Assembly: GCA_030407085.1 (NCBI GenBank)
Contig: CM059582.1
Location: forward strand, 90,818,501 to 90,882,500
Source: Trichopria drosophilae
Lineage: Eukaryota > Arthropoda > Insecta > Hymenoptera > Diapriidae
DNA: 64,000 bases
Reading direction: 5' to 3'
The notes beneath the pieces are model-generated. The model was not told where the DNA came from. It was given only the letters and a program-made list of their open reading frames with translations, and searched no databases. The position numbers and the translations under genes were made by a program. Position 1 is the stretch's first letter; each line of letters begins with the position of its first letter. Of this stretch, positions 11,062-23,499 are shown one piece after another.

Positions 11062-11538
11062 AGATGCCGTAGCGAGACATAAATTCGTCTAACTTAAATT
11101 TAGATAGCGGTTTCGTCAGGGGGTCTGTTAACTGGCAATCTGTTGATATATATTCCACTTTAATTATACCTTCGCGCTGTAATCTGAAGTATCAAAGAAT
11201 TGTATTTCGATATGCTTCGTATTCTTTGTACTTTCATGGTTTTCAACAATGGAAATTGCCCTTTGGTTGTCGCAAAAAAATTTGGTTGGACCGTGTTGTG
11301 TGCAGTGCAGACTAGAAAGCAATCGTCGCAGCCACATTGTTTGTTTCGCAGTGGCGCAAAGCGCAATAAGCTCGGGCTCCGTGGTCGACGTTGCCGTTAC
11401 CGTTTGCATTCTTGAACTCCACACAACTGGTCCTTTATTACAGAAACAAATACAACAGGACGTACTAAATCTCGTATCTAAATCGCCCGCAAAATCTGCG
11501 TAACTATTCGCTTCGAGTCTAGTGTCAAGAGAGTTCAA
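11062..11538 (-). pseudogene. Ty1/copia pol relic: RNase H and C-terminus
   Basis: From 11538 on the minus strand the frame reads a copia-type RNase H: SYADFAGDLDTRF, then CNKGPVVWSSRMQ, ELIALCATAKQ and KFFCDNQRAISIVENH. A second frame continues past 11164 with the typical copia pol C-terminus (DPLTKPLS region, SRYGICNS). Integrase and reverse transcriptase are absent, so this is only the 3' tail of an old element. The inverted block at 58587-59036 carries an orthologous fragment. Confidence 0.85.
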
Positions 11539-13088
11539 TATAAATGTTATCCCCGCCGTTATAGTTCTCGTGAGGTACTTTATGACTCTTTTAACACCAG
11601 ACCAATGGGAGTAACGAGGATCTTATAACAGGATGTCCATAGAGTGCCGCATAGTATTAAGGGAGGAGATAGACGAGGAAAAATTAGAATCATAAGTTGT
11701 GATAAACTTTTTGATTGGATGATAATTAAGCCCTGTATAGAGCGTTAAAAATCTGTGTACATGTGCCGCCTTTGCGAATATGTGCAAGTGCAGTTCATGC
11801 AAGAATCATGATCGGCATTTGTTCTGCAGTCGTGCAATATCTGATTCGAATCTATGAAACAAACGCTTATCGTTACGTTACCGGGTAATACGTTACCGGA
11901 TAGATATGTATTGCAAAGGCCAGAAAATATCCAAAAGAAACGTATGAAATACAAATTAAGCTTAAAAAGTGTAATAAGAATTTTAAAAAGATATCAATAA
12001 TTTAAGATAATTGAAAATACGTTGATAATTCCCTTTACGTATGATCAAGTACGTAAAAAATAATTTATACTTCATTGTACCCGACTTTTGTCACCAAAAT
12101 GAAATCAATGAATTTCATTTGGTAAAAAAAAGTTTAATTATTGCAAAAAAAATTATTAAACTTTTCTAGATTTCAAGACTAGTAATTTTTTCTCTTGAAA
12201 ACTGTAGACTTTAGAATAAATTTCCTTAGAACAAAAATGTCGTCGAATTTGTCAAAGAATACTCTCAAATTTTATCAGATTTTTGGACGACTTTTTTTAA
12301 AATTTCTATTTTTCGAATTTTCGAAAAATAAGAAATTTTAACAATATATTCTGGAAAAATTTGAGAGCATTTTTTGACTCATTCTAAAACTATTTATTCT
12401 TAGAAAATTGTTTCTGAAGTCTATAGTTTTCAAGAAAAACTATTGTTAAGTTTTAATTAGAAATTTGTCATTGGAGTCGCCATTTTGTGATCACTATGTT
12501 AGTTTTAAAATATTTAAAAAATTTATCTTGATACTGTAACTATAGGGTCCACGTTTAATGCAGAAATTTTCTGACGACAAATATTCTTTCGATGAGAAAA
12601 AAATATTTTATAAAAAAGAACAGTCGATTTGTCGCGTTATTTTGACATTTAAATCGACATATTTAATTTTCCAATTAAGATAGCTCAATTTTGACAACAG
12701 CATTGAAAAGAGTGACCTCGAAAATAGTAAAACATGTACCTTTCAATTTATTTGAACTTGGATTTTCATATGAAATTCTTTATTGAAATTGAAGCGAAAA
12801 AAGTCTCCTACTTAACGTTAATGGGTTAACGTGATTTTTCTATTTTTGACTTGTCTCAGAAACCATGGGTCGCAAAAAATGTTTCAGACGAAAAATGATG
12901 ACACATTTAAAAAATGGCGGATGCGATTTGGCGGCCGAATGCAATCTCACAATTTGACTTATTTAGGAATAAATTTTCATACCGGATTCACTGTGTGCAC
13001 ACACCGATCTGCTGAAAAGTTTATAAATAGTAATAAATAATATTCTTAATGTTGTAATGCAGGCTTTTGTTTAAAATAATAAAATTAG
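11539..13088. repeat. Non-coding part of the duplicated block
   Basis: No gene. Several segments are recognisable in reverse complement at 56906-58560. Examples are CGTTACCGG words near 11870 (57-58 kb counterpart near 58220), the AATGAAATCAATGAATTTCA-like segment near 12100 (counterpart near 57940), and 12820-13060 with CATGGGTCGCAAAAAATG (counterpart near 57110). The middle, about 12130-12780, is not obviously shared. Confidence 0.6.
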
Positions 13089-13945
13089 GGAGGGCTTTTA
13101 ACCAACAAAGTAATTGCTTACCGATAGTAGGCTTCCACTCACTAACAAGAGCAATTATGGATAGTAAATATTCCCAACGTTTCGGACCTCTTGGGACCCT
13201 CTTCAGGGGACAATATGCTTTCTAGGATTGAAATTTGAAAGTGGCCCGTGTTCGTGTCCGGTCACGCTTTATATACTCAATTTGACGGTGGTGGTGGGGA
13301 GTAATTTTTCAATCTTAGTAATAGGTTATCATACATGGTATTTAAATTTTGCTGGACCAATTTTTTTGGTGTATAAAATTTGTACATCCGTCCAATTAAA
13401 GTCATGGTCGGTTTCCATTCGATGGTCTGCAATAACCGAATTACGTTGTGAATGTCTACGGATAATAGCCTTATGTTCGCTGATTCTTGTTTTGAGGCTT
13501 CTTTTCGTCTCACCCACATAAGTGACGTCACAATCGTTGCATTTAATACAATACACCGAATGGTTTTTTCTCTTCAATTTTGCCGAGAAACCTACCCGAT
13601 AGCAAAATTCTTATATGAATTTCTAGAAAAGCAAAAAAAAAAAAACAAATCTGACATTAAAAACAGCTGTCATCTTCGTTCGTTAATTCAAGATAAAATA
13701 ATTCCTAGCGATCATGTTTTAGTATCACTCGATATAACTTCCTTGTTCACAAATATTCCTTTACAACTTTTAAAAAATAGTACTATAAGGAGGTACATTT
13801 ATATTAGTAGATTTTCATTAATTCCGTTAGTTGACATTTAAATATTACTGAATTTCTGTACAACAACACCTACTTTCTGTTCAATGAACGATATTATAAA
13901 CAAAAATACGGCATGCCGATGGGGTCACCGGTCTCACCCATATTT
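13089..13945. mobile_element. Penelope-like element piece A (inverted repeat plus 5' RT)
   Basis: On the minus strand 13577-13329 encodes a GIY-YIG endonuclease start, CIKCNDCDVTYVGETKRSLK then RISEH. The plus strand from about 13574 encodes a Penelope-type reverse transcriptase segment with PSDHVLVSLDITSLFTNIP. The two read away from each other, exactly as at 21420 and 55314. The RT breaks off at 13948 inside the sequence ATATTTGCA, where a MULE end begins. This piece is an inverted copy of 21060-21983. Confidence 0.8.
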
Positions 13946-13948
13946 GCA

Positions 13949-14702
13949 GTGACACGGTTTAAGATCCGCGGACAAAATATTTACGCGGCAAGATATAAGT
14001 GGACAGAATATCCGCGATAAAATATTTGCGAGAAACTTGTAATGTTCATTGTTATTGGTTAGGGGAATTTTCGTACTCAGAGTATAGACGTAGTTTTATC
14101 TGGTTTCAGGTTAGGGATAAGCTTAAACAAAATAAGATTGGGCAGAGAAGATTAAGTTATTTCAGGGCCGGGGGGGGGGGGTCATAGGAGGGCCGCAGGG
14201 CGGATTTTGTCCAAGGAAATTTTTTCCGGGGATTTATTTCCATGGGAATAAAGTCCGGAAGCCATCGAGGTGATTACACGATACTAAACGTCATGTACTT
14301 CTCGTCATAAAATGAAACTGAGGTGCTATGAACAATTTCTTGAAAGATACTGAGAACATTTGAAAACAGAGCATTGTTTAGTAAATTAAGATACGTTAAT
14401 TTTTGAATTTTAATAATTAAATCTATTATATAAAGATATTAATACCTTAATAAGTAAAAATAAAGTAATCAATTCTATAATGTATGTAATAATATAATTA
14501 AGATTAATTATTATCTTTTTAATGTAGGTTTGATTAATGTTTCAATATACACGCGATACGTCTGAGTTAACTCAATTTATTATCTGAATCTTACTTTATT
14601 ATAATGTTACGCAGACGTTCATCGCAATCTTGATAGGCTTTTCGTTGTTTGGGGGCAACATCAAGGCCAGTCTCTAATTGTGTGATGAGTATTTCCATGA
14701 GA
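13949..14702 (-). mobile_element. Truncated MULE end (copy A)
   Basis: Begins with GTGACACGGTTTAAG and CCGCGGACAAAATAT, the terminal repeats of the full MULE at 15757-21050. It then follows that element's right side in reverse complement, including the last transposase codons (about 14515-14700), before breaking abruptly into Penelope sequence. It sits at the identical position in the Penelope RT as the full copy, so it arose by local inverted duplication rather than by a second insertion. Confidence 0.8.
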
Positions 14703-15756
14703 AATGTCCGGTCACGCTTTATGTATTCAATTTGGTGGTGGTGGTGGGGAGTAATTTTTCAATCTTAGTAATAGGTTATCATATATGGTATTTAAATTTT
14801 GACAACCTTCAACTTTATTCAATGCATTTTTTTGCAATTTTGTATGCAGCATTTGAGAAATTCTTCTGCTGGACCAATTTTTTTCGGTGTCTAAAATTTG
14901 TACATCCGTCCAATTAAAGTCATGGTCGGTTTCCAGTCAATGGTCCATAATGACCGAATTACGTTGTTAATTTTTACGGACATTAGCCTCATGTTCGCTA
15001 ATTCTTGTTTTCAGGCTTCTTTTCGTCTCACCCACATAAGTGGAGTCACAAACGTTGCATTTAATACAATACACCGAATCTTTTTTTTCTCCTCTATTTA
15101 GCTTATCTTTACCTTTGCAATAATTGATGTTCAATTATGCGTAAGAGAAGGAACAGTTGTAATTTTCCAACGTCTTAATTTGTGTTGTAAGGAATGGTAA
15201 AGGCCATTGATGTATGAGACCTCGAAATAAAATTTCTCGCTATCAGCTTCAGAACTGTTTGACGAAGAATCATTGTTATTCAATAGGATACGTTTGTTAA
15301 TCTATTTATGTATCAAACCTTTTGGATAATTATTTTCCGTTAGTAGTTGTGTAATTTTTAATTTGTTGTTTTTCTGGAATTGCGGTTCAACATTTTTTAC
15401 AGCTATGTCAACTAGATTGTCGATGATCGCTATTTTTGGAGAAAGAGGATGATAAGAGTTGAAATTTAAGAATCTTCCAGAATATGTTGGTTTGTCAACC
15501 AATCAAACTATAGAGTTCCTGTATTTTCATTCTTAATTAACAACAATTCTAAAAACGGCAATTTATTATCTTTCTCTGTTTGAAACGTAAATTTTTACCT
15601 AGGATGGTAACTGTTAAAAACATTTATCATTTACTCAAATTTCAACTCCGGTACGCAAGTGACAATGTCGACATATCGAAGGTAAAAAATGGGTGGAAAT
15701 GATAACTGATTTAAACATTCGGTTTCAAGATCGTCCATGACGAGCTTCGCAGATAT
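14703..15756 (-). mobile_element. Penelope-like element, 3' half (RT end and GIY-YIG)
   Basis: Minus strand from 15756 reads the C-terminal part of a Penelope RT. It includes a YVDI-type degraded catalytic box near 15665 where the other copy has YLDD, then FLNFNSYHPLSPK and QFQKNNKLKITQLLTENNYP. The GIY-YIG region follows to about 14703. Several frameshifts and stops show it is dead. It was joined to 21060-21420 before the MULE insertion; 15748-15756 is the left target duplication (CGCAGATAT). Confidence 0.8.
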
Positions 15757-15908
15757 GGTTACACGACTTAAAATCCGCGGACAAAATATCCGCGACAAAA
15801 TATCCGCGACAAAATATCCGCGGGACAAAATATCCGCAAACAAAATATCCAAGCTGCAAAATATCTATTTTATATTTATTTGATATATACATTATATATT
15901 AATATTGT

Positions 15909-16196
<288 letters not shown>

Positions 16197-16685
16197 TTTT
16201 CAAAAAAGACCGTCAATATCGAACCTTTTGAATCAAAATTCAATGAGACGAAAAACTAAGACTAATTAGCCTAATTATTATATCAGTCAATAATTTGAAA
16301 TGTAAACAACTAAAGGCGTTAATAACCGATCGCATTCTTCGCACAATAATACCCCTTTCTTTGTGCCGGAATAAAGAAATAAACAAACTACATAGCATAC
16401 GTTAACATAATAATCGAAGAATTCGTAAACATTCCTATATCCTCAGTGTGTTCACAGTCGCGTGTTCTAAGTGTATTGAAAGTAAAACATGCCTTAGCAA
16501 TTCATTAAGTCCCAAAAAGGAAAAAATTTACTTCTTTTAGAAGGCTATGTGGTTAATTTAAAAAATCAGAATAAATCAAATGTGACTTGGCGGTGTACAT
16601 CCTGCGGTATTATCGTGCATACCACAACGCTGAATAAAAAAGGTATTTATGATACGTTAATTTTCAATATCGTTTTAGCATAATA

Positions 16686-18435
16686 CACGGAAAAAACAGT
16701 GGCATAAGAATTACGAAATAATGGAGTATTTTCTACTCCAGCGCTGGTGTAAAACATATTGGCGTTGAATCTACGCCAAGCTCTCGTAGTCGATACGCCA
16801 ACCATGGCGTAGCATGTGTTGACGTTAATACCGCGCAAAATTGCCTCTTTTGATATGTTTATCGTGAGCTTGTTATTTTTATTTGAAATGAATGAATAAT
16901 ATACCAAGTGTGTGCATATGTGTTATTTATGTCTTTTTCCAGGTTAGTACATCTCAAATTAAGGTTTGAGGTTAACTGACCTGTCAAATAAAAAACCCAT
17001 ATTTTCTAAATCCTTCTTCCCATTCTCATTATTGCAATCTACAATTCAAGCCCTTTACATACTCAGGACATTTGAATTGAATTTACAGGATATGCATTTA
17101 AAAAAGTCAGAAACAAGGAAAATGATTCAACGAGGTTGGCCGTCGGATTTGAGAATTTAGTTTTTTTTAACATAAACCTGCATGATAGATATATCATACA
17201 TATAAAAACATATTAAAATCTTTCATATTTAATGTAAATAAATATAGAAAATGAAATTGAATTGAATGTACAGGACAGGCATTTAAAAATCTTAGAAGCA
17301 TAGAAACCGTATCAATGAATTTTGTCGACGGATTGGAGAATTTGCTTATTTATTTATATAAACCATCATGGTAGATATATCATACACATAAATACCTATT
17401 AAAATGTTTTATGTTTATTGTAAATAAATAGAGTAATAGAATTGGAATTGAATTTACAGGATATGGATTTAAAAAACTTAAAAACAAAGAAAATATTTCA
17501 AAGTGGTTTGTCGACAGATGGGCTAATTTACTTAATTTTGTTAATGTATAGGAATGGTGGTCCTAAATGAAATACGTATTTTCTGATACTATAAGATATC
17601 TACCATGCAGGTTTATATAAATAAATAAGCAAATTATCCAATCCGTCGACAAAATTCATTGATACGGTTTCTATGCTTCTAAGATTTTTAAATGCCTGTC
17701 CTGTACAATCAATTCAATTTCATTCACTACATTTATTTATAGTATACGATATAAGAATTTAAGTCAGCTAATTCCTCTTTTCGATGGGAGTTTTATCATT
17801 CATATAAGAAAGTACAATATAGGCTGCAAATTGTGATAAAGATATGTTATTAATTACATTTTGCACTCTTTAAAAGTAATATTATTAGTTTGGTACTCAT
17901 CGGTTGCTTCTTTTCAAGAAAAAATGCATTTTTTGTTTCTTCGTCGAAAGTCCACTCGGAGCCCAATTTCACCAGTGTTTTGTATTAACTTTTTCACTAC
18001 CTTAAAAGTAGCTAATTGATATCAAACTACTTGGAATAGTTTCAGAAGAGTTTCATCTACCAAGTTTCATGGTTGTATTAGAATTTTTAGCACAATTTCC
18101 ATTTTTATGTGCTTTAACCAAACCTGATAAAAAACAGTTGCTTGGTATGCAATAAAAATTGAAATTGTGCTAAAAATTCTAATATAACCATGATACTTGG
18201 TAGATTTTGCTCTTCTGAAACTATTCCAAGTAGTTTGATATCAATCAATTGTTTTTAAGGTGGTGAAAAAGTTAATACAACATTTTGATGAAATACGACT
18301 GGACTTTGTCCGAATTTTGTTGGCGTATCGACTACGAGAGCTTGGGGTAGATTCAACGCCACTATGTTTTACACCAGCGCTGGAGTAGAAAATACCCCAT
18401 TATTTCGTAATTCTTATGCCACTGTTTTTTCCGTG
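16686..18435. mobile_element. TIR element (1750 bp) in the MULE intron
   Basis: Inverted termini of about 120 bp begin CACGGAAAAAACAGTGGCAT and contain CTCCAGCGCTGG. TA dinucleotides at 16684-16685 and 18436-18437 are consistent with Tc1/mariner-style TA duplication. There is no transposase. The interior holds direct repeats with TTGAATTKRATTTACAGGA at about 17068, 17256 and 17441, an inverted copy at 17600-17745, and a separate hairpin at 17982-18278. It lies wholly inside the transposase intron, so it did not break that coding sequence. Confidence 0.8.
17982..18278. repeat. 297-bp foldback within the TIR element
   Basis: Arms of about 120 bp run from GTATTAACTTTTTCACTACC at the left to the matching end GGTGAAAAAGTTAATAC at the right. 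They share ATCAAACTACTTGGAATAGT and TTAGAATTTTTAGCACAATT and differ by few changes. The loop is about 50 nt. Confidence 0.85.
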
Positions 18436-18519
18436 TAGCTGTAAAATTTTAATCAATTTTTGATAATATTGTATTAACAACACGCTTTTGTCACCAGTTT
18501 TTTATTTTTTCATCTACGT

Positions 18520-18570
18520 ATACACACACGCACACACGCACGCACGCACGCACGCACGCTCGCTCGTTCG
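18520..18570. repeat. CA/CG microsatellite
   Basis: Alternating ACACACGC and GCACGCACGC repeats grading into GCTCGCTCG, in the MULE intron. A short CCTAACCTAACCTAG tract follows at 18650. Confidence 0.9.
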
Positions 18571-21059
18571 CACGTTTGTCCCGGATTTTGATTAGTCTCG
18601 GAACTAGCATTTTTTTTCAGAAATTCGCCCCCCCCCCCGTAAAAACTATCCTAACCTAACCTAGAAGGAACCTAGCGTTACCTCGTTTTCATACCGGAAC
18701 ATCATGGTCCTGGAAGTAACGTGAATTTTCGTGAAATGTTCCAAGACCGTCCACTTATATTTTGCTGCCCCTAGATTATGCCTTCTATAGTTCCGTCCAC
18801 GTATAAATATTTAGCGAGATGATTTGTAATTGTTCGACATTGAGAGCGTGCACTGGGTAGGGGAACCTGCTTTTTTTTGAGAAAGTCATTCCCCTAACTT
18901 CTCATAACTGGAAATATTTGGAAAGGATACTGTATTTTGAGTAAATCTCATATTCAACTTTTATTTTCAAATATCTCTGCATATATTTCTGTAGGTCATT
19001 TCTTGATAAAGTCATTTTTTAAAATGTATATAAAAATATGTATTAAAAATCACAATAAAATGTAACGAAACGTTGCAGGTGATGTTATTCGCACGGCACC
19101 TGTTCATGATCCCGCTGCTGATGTTGCTGGGACATTGGCAAAAATGGGAAAGCAAAAAATTAAGAAGTGATCAAAAAAGACTAACGACAATCCAGGTATT
19201 GTCATTAGTAACGCATTAACTGTATCATCGCCAGTGGCTGCAAAATTACCCAAGCAAGAATCAGTTGCTCGTACTGTTCAACAAACACGTGATAAAGCGC
19301 AAATCACGTTCAATAATCCACCATCTTTGACTTTATTGACGATTCCTAAGAGTTATACATTGACAAAGAAAAATGAAGTATTCCTATTACATGACAGTGG
19401 TGCAAATGACAATAGGTTCCTAATTTACGCAACACAAAAAAATTTAAGAATTCTCGCTGAGTGTGAACAGTGTCTAGGTGACGGAACATTCAGTTCAATG
19501 CCAATAATTTTCCAGCAATTATACACTTTGCATGTCTTGAAAGTTAAAAAATGCCTCCCACTCGTGTACATTTTGGCACCAAATAAAACTAAAGATCTTT
19601 ATATGAAAGTCTTACGGGTACTTATAGAACACTACCCCGAACTTTAATAAAAAAAATCATGATTGATTTCGAGAATGCTTTTATATCAGCATTTTCCGTT
19701 TGTTTTCCCGAAGCGAAAATTTCTGGATGCCTTTTCCATTTTGGACAAAGTATATGGCGCTCTGTACAGTCAAGTGGAGTAAAAAATCTATACAATGCTG
19801 ATGTGGAATTTTCGTTGCATGTGCGGATGTTGATTGCACTCTCATTTGCACCAGAAAACGATGTTGTTGATGCATTTGAAGAAATAATCGGGTCGGAGTT
19901 CTACGATGTTCACGAGGAGAGTTTTGCAGATCTTATAAAATATTTTGAAGTAACATGGGTAGGATATTGTTCACCTAATTGCAGACATCGTATGCCTCCA
20001 AAATTCAAATTAGAGATGTGGAATTGCTATCAAGCAGTTTTGGACAATGACATTCGGACCAATAATTGCGTTGAAGGGTGGCACAACTCTTTTAATACCA
20101 AGGTCAGAGTAAATCATGCACATATTGGAAAATTTATTAATGTGATTAAAGATGAACAGATTCTCATTGAAATACTGATCATACAATTAGAGACTGGCCT
20201 TGATGTTGCCCCCAAACGACGAAAAGCGTATCAAGATTGCGATGAACGTCTGCGTAACATTGTTATAAAGTTCAATTCAGACAATAAATTGAGTTATCTC
20301 AGACGTATCGCGTGTATATTGAAACTTTAATCAAACCTACATTAAAAAGATAATAATGAACCTTAATTATATTATTACATACCTTATAGAATTGATTACT
20401 TTATTTTTACTTATTAATATCTTTATATAATAGATTTAATTGTTAAAATTAAAAAATTATCGTATCTTAATTTACTAAACAATGCTCTGTTTTCAATTAT
20501 ACTCTAATTATGTATTGCATTATAATCACCATTCATTGATTCAATAAATTTGTATGTTCTCAGTGTCTTCCAAGAAATTGTTCATAGCATCTGAGTTTCA
20601 TTTTATGACGGGAAGTACATGACCTTTAGTATCGTGTACTCACCTCGATGGTTTCCGGACTTTATTCCCCTGAACATAATTCCCCAGAAAAAATTTCCTT
20701 GGACAAAACCCGCCCTGCGGCCCTCCTACGACCCCCCCCCCCCTTGCCTGCCTAATCTTATTTTGTTTAAGCTTATCCCTAACCTGAAACCAGATAAAAC
20801 TATGTCTATACTATGAGTGCGAAAATTCCCCTAACCAATATCAATGAACATTACCAGTTTCTCGCAGATATTTTATCGCGGATATTCTGTCCACTTATAT
20901 CTTGTCCGCGTGGATATTTCGTCGTGCGGATATTTTGTCTGCGGAAATTTTGACGTGCGGATATTTTGTCACGCGGATATTTGTCCGCGGATATTTGGGC
21001 GCGGATATTTTGTCGCGGATATTTCGTCCGCGGATATTAAGTCGTGTCACCGCAAATAT

Positions 21060-21983
21060 GGGTGAGACCAGTGACCCCATCGGCGTGCTGTATTTTTGTT
21101 TATAATATCGTTCATTGAACAGAAAGTAAGTGTTGTTGTACAGAAATTCAGTAATATTTAAAATGTCAACTAACGGAATTAACGAAAATCTACTAATATA
21201 AATGTACCTCCTTATAGTACTATTTTTTAAAATTTGTAAAGGAATATTTGTGAACAAGGAAGTTATATCGAGTGATACTAAAACATGATCGCTAGGAATT
21301 ATTTTATCTTGAATTAACGAACGAAGATGACAGCTGTTTTTAATGTCAGAATTGTTTTTTTTGTGCTTTTCTAGAAATTCATATAAGAATTTTGCTATCG
21401 GGTAGGGTTCTCGGCTAAATTGAGGAGAAAAAAACAATTGGGTGTATTGTATTAAATGCAACGATTGTGACGCCACTTATGTGGGTGAGACGAAAAGAAG
21501 CATCAAAACAAGAATCAGCGAACATGAGGCTATTATCCGTAGAAATTCACAACGTAATTCGGTTATTACAAACCATCGAATGGAAACCGACCATGACTGT
21601 AATTGGACATATGTAGAAATTTTAGACACCAAAAAAATTGGTCCAGCAGAAGAATTTCTGAAATGCTGCATATAAAATTGCAAAAAAAAGCATTGAATAA
21701 AGTTGAAGATTGTCAAAATTTAAATACCATATATGATAACCTATTACTAAGATTGAAAAATTACTTTATTACCACCACCACCGTCAAATTGAGTATATAA
21801 AGCGTGACCGGACACGAACACCGGCCAGTTTCAAATTTCAAACCTAGAAAGCATATTTTCCCCTGAAGAGGGACCCAAGGGGTCCGAAACGTTGGGACTA
21901 TTTACTATCCATAATTGTTCGTGGCAGTAGGTGGTGGCCTACTGTCGGTAAGCAATATCTTTGTAGGTTAAAAGTCCTCCCTA
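21060..21983 (-). mobile_element. Penelope-like element, 5' half with outer inverted repeat
   Basis: Minus strand 21420-21060 encodes the RT segment PYPIAKFLYEFLEKHKK and PSDHVLVSLDITSLFTNIP and stops where the MULE begins. The plus strand 21442-21675 encodes CIKCNDCDATYVGETKRSIK and RISEHEAIIRRN, a GIY-YIG endonuclease fragment lying in the outer inverted repeat, 21421-21983. Together with 14703-15756 it reconstitutes one Penelope insertion, as seen uninterrupted at 54751-56905. Confidence 0.8.
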
Positions 21984-22600
21984 CTTTTATTATAATAAAT
22001 ATTCTTGTTACATTGGTACAAGTTCGAGTCATGGTATTTGTAATGTCACAAGATAAAAATATATTAAGGGGGGAATTTTTTGCCAATATTTTTAAGTGCC
22101 TGGAAAAACTCACCAATTCTTAAAGCATGTGGAATATTGATTGGAGTATAAAAATTGAATAATAAAACAACTAAAACAAAGTATTTAAAATAATTTATCG
22201 GTGAAACATGTTGAAAGTTGTGAATGCGTAAAAAAATAAAAATCCCAGATTTTAACTTATTTAAGAAGAAATTTTGTTGTAGCATGCGCGGTGATACCTT
22301 GTTCCAGCACCGGTCTGATAGATAGTGTAGAAATAGTAATAAATATTCATTTGACACTGGTTCACGTCGCATCGAATTGCATTGGAACTATCCACTGCTG
22401 AATTGAGAAAATATTTTACATACTGATTTATTCGTTAATTGTAGCGTTTTCGAAAGGAATAAATCATGTTCCACTTGTAGGTAAGTATTGAATTAACCTG
22501 CACATAAATCAAGATAATATGTTTCGTTATGAATTTTTCATTACTTCTCCTGACTTTAAATCAACAAAATTTACACTAGACTTAACGATGAAAAAAGGAA
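21984..22600. repeat. Flank shared with 54430-54750; otherwise gene-free
   Basis: 21984-22370 matches 54430-54750 in reverse complement (shared words GACCGGTGCTGG and CACAACTTTCAACATGTTTC), so the duplicated block extends beyond the Penelope element. 22371-22600 has nothing recognisable. Confidence 0.7.
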
Positions 22601-23270
22601 TGATAAGATTATTGTTTACGTTGTACTAACATCATTTATTACTGTTTACCGAAATCAGCTCGTTACTGCATTGCATCATTTTTTTTTATTGTTTTATGTC
22701 GACTTTTGTGAACCCACAGTGGACTAAATGGCGACGGGACCTACAGTTTATAAAGGTGGAATCCGAACCATTTGAGCTTTGGCGTTATTAGACACTTACA
22801 AACAAATACAGAGGTGTCCCAATGACATATGGCAGAGGCCGGGCTCGAACCAAGATTTTTCTGATTACGAAGCCGATACTCTACCAACTGAGCCACCGCC
22901 GCTCATTGCTCATTTAAGGTTTTATGTTTTTACCGAATGTTCGAAATTTCTGATGATTTTAACCTCATTATAAGCGTCCAGTCATTCGAAGAAAAGCATC
23001 TGACTGTTTCGAAACATCCTTCCCGGCAATATCGATTTGGGTTTTCATCTCACGTCACCGGACCACGTGTTTGATGTGAAGCAGTCGACATTCAGAAGTT
23101 CACCAATTGTCTCGTTGGGGAGAATGCCCCTAAAATAAATAAACTTTAAAATTCAATTTACAAAGGAACCTTATCTTGCTTAAAATTAATGCGCCATCGG
23201 CTTTAGAAAAAAAATCTTCATCATGGTATATCTTTCATGTGCTATTGCAACAACACCCTGTATATGAAGA
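22600..23270 (+). repeat. Dispersed repeat copy 1, split by a SINE
   Basis: Direct copy of 32262-32703, sharing GCATTGCATCAT, TTACCGAATGTTCGAAATTT, AGCGTCCAGTCATTCGAAGA, CCTTCCCGGCAATATCGATT and the end CAACAACACCCTGTATAT. The terminal ACACCCTGTATAT is typical of mariner-type non-autonomous elements. The family-1 SINE at 22681-22904 interrupts it. Confidence 0.8.
22681..22904 (-). mobile_element. tRNA-derived SINE, family 1
   Basis: Minus-strand head carries box A TGGCTCAGTTGG, an anticodon-loop-like TTCGTAA (CGT, threonine-like), and box B GGTTCGAGCCC, followed by GCCTCTGCCA. The body (CACCTCTGTATTTG, TAAACTGTAGGTCCC) ends in an A-rich tail. A second copy is at 48251-48480. Insertion into the dispersed repeat left an imperfect CATTGC-TCATT duplication. 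Confidence 0.85.
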
Positions 23271-23499
23271 ATATGGTTTTTTTTTTCAAGTGGTAAAAAT
23301 AAAACGGGAAAATCTGCATACAGACACCGTGGTGGGCTTCTGCAACCGCCGAAGGCTGGGATGCGAAAGGATAAATCCAAATCGCCGCCAGGTCATCGGC
23401 AGCAGAGGGACCGCCTATACCCGCTCTCCCCTTGCCGTGAGTTAAAAGCAAAAATATGCAGTTACCACAAGTGAGGGGAAAAGTAATATACACCATTCG

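Larger units (their letters stand above)
16498..20330 (+). pseudogene. MULE transposase with FLYWCH finger, two exons, decayed
   Basis: Exon 1 (about 16498-16642) encodes a FLYWCH-type zinc finger: SQKGKNLLLLEGYVV, then WRCTSCGIIVHTTTL. A consensus intron, 16643-19078, joins it in phase 1 to GDVIRTAPVHDP. The MULE catalytic core follows. The first Asp is in GDGTFSS, with the downstream QQLYTLHV and PLVYILAP; the second Asp is in MIDFENAF, with CLFHFGQSIWR; the Glu is in NNCVEGWHNSF. All three catalytic acidic residues are retained. Damage comprises a TAG two codons after the likely start, an in-frame TGA near 19170, and a frameshift near 19650 after HYPEL. The enzyme would cut and paste the element using its terminal repeats. 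Confidence 0.85.
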
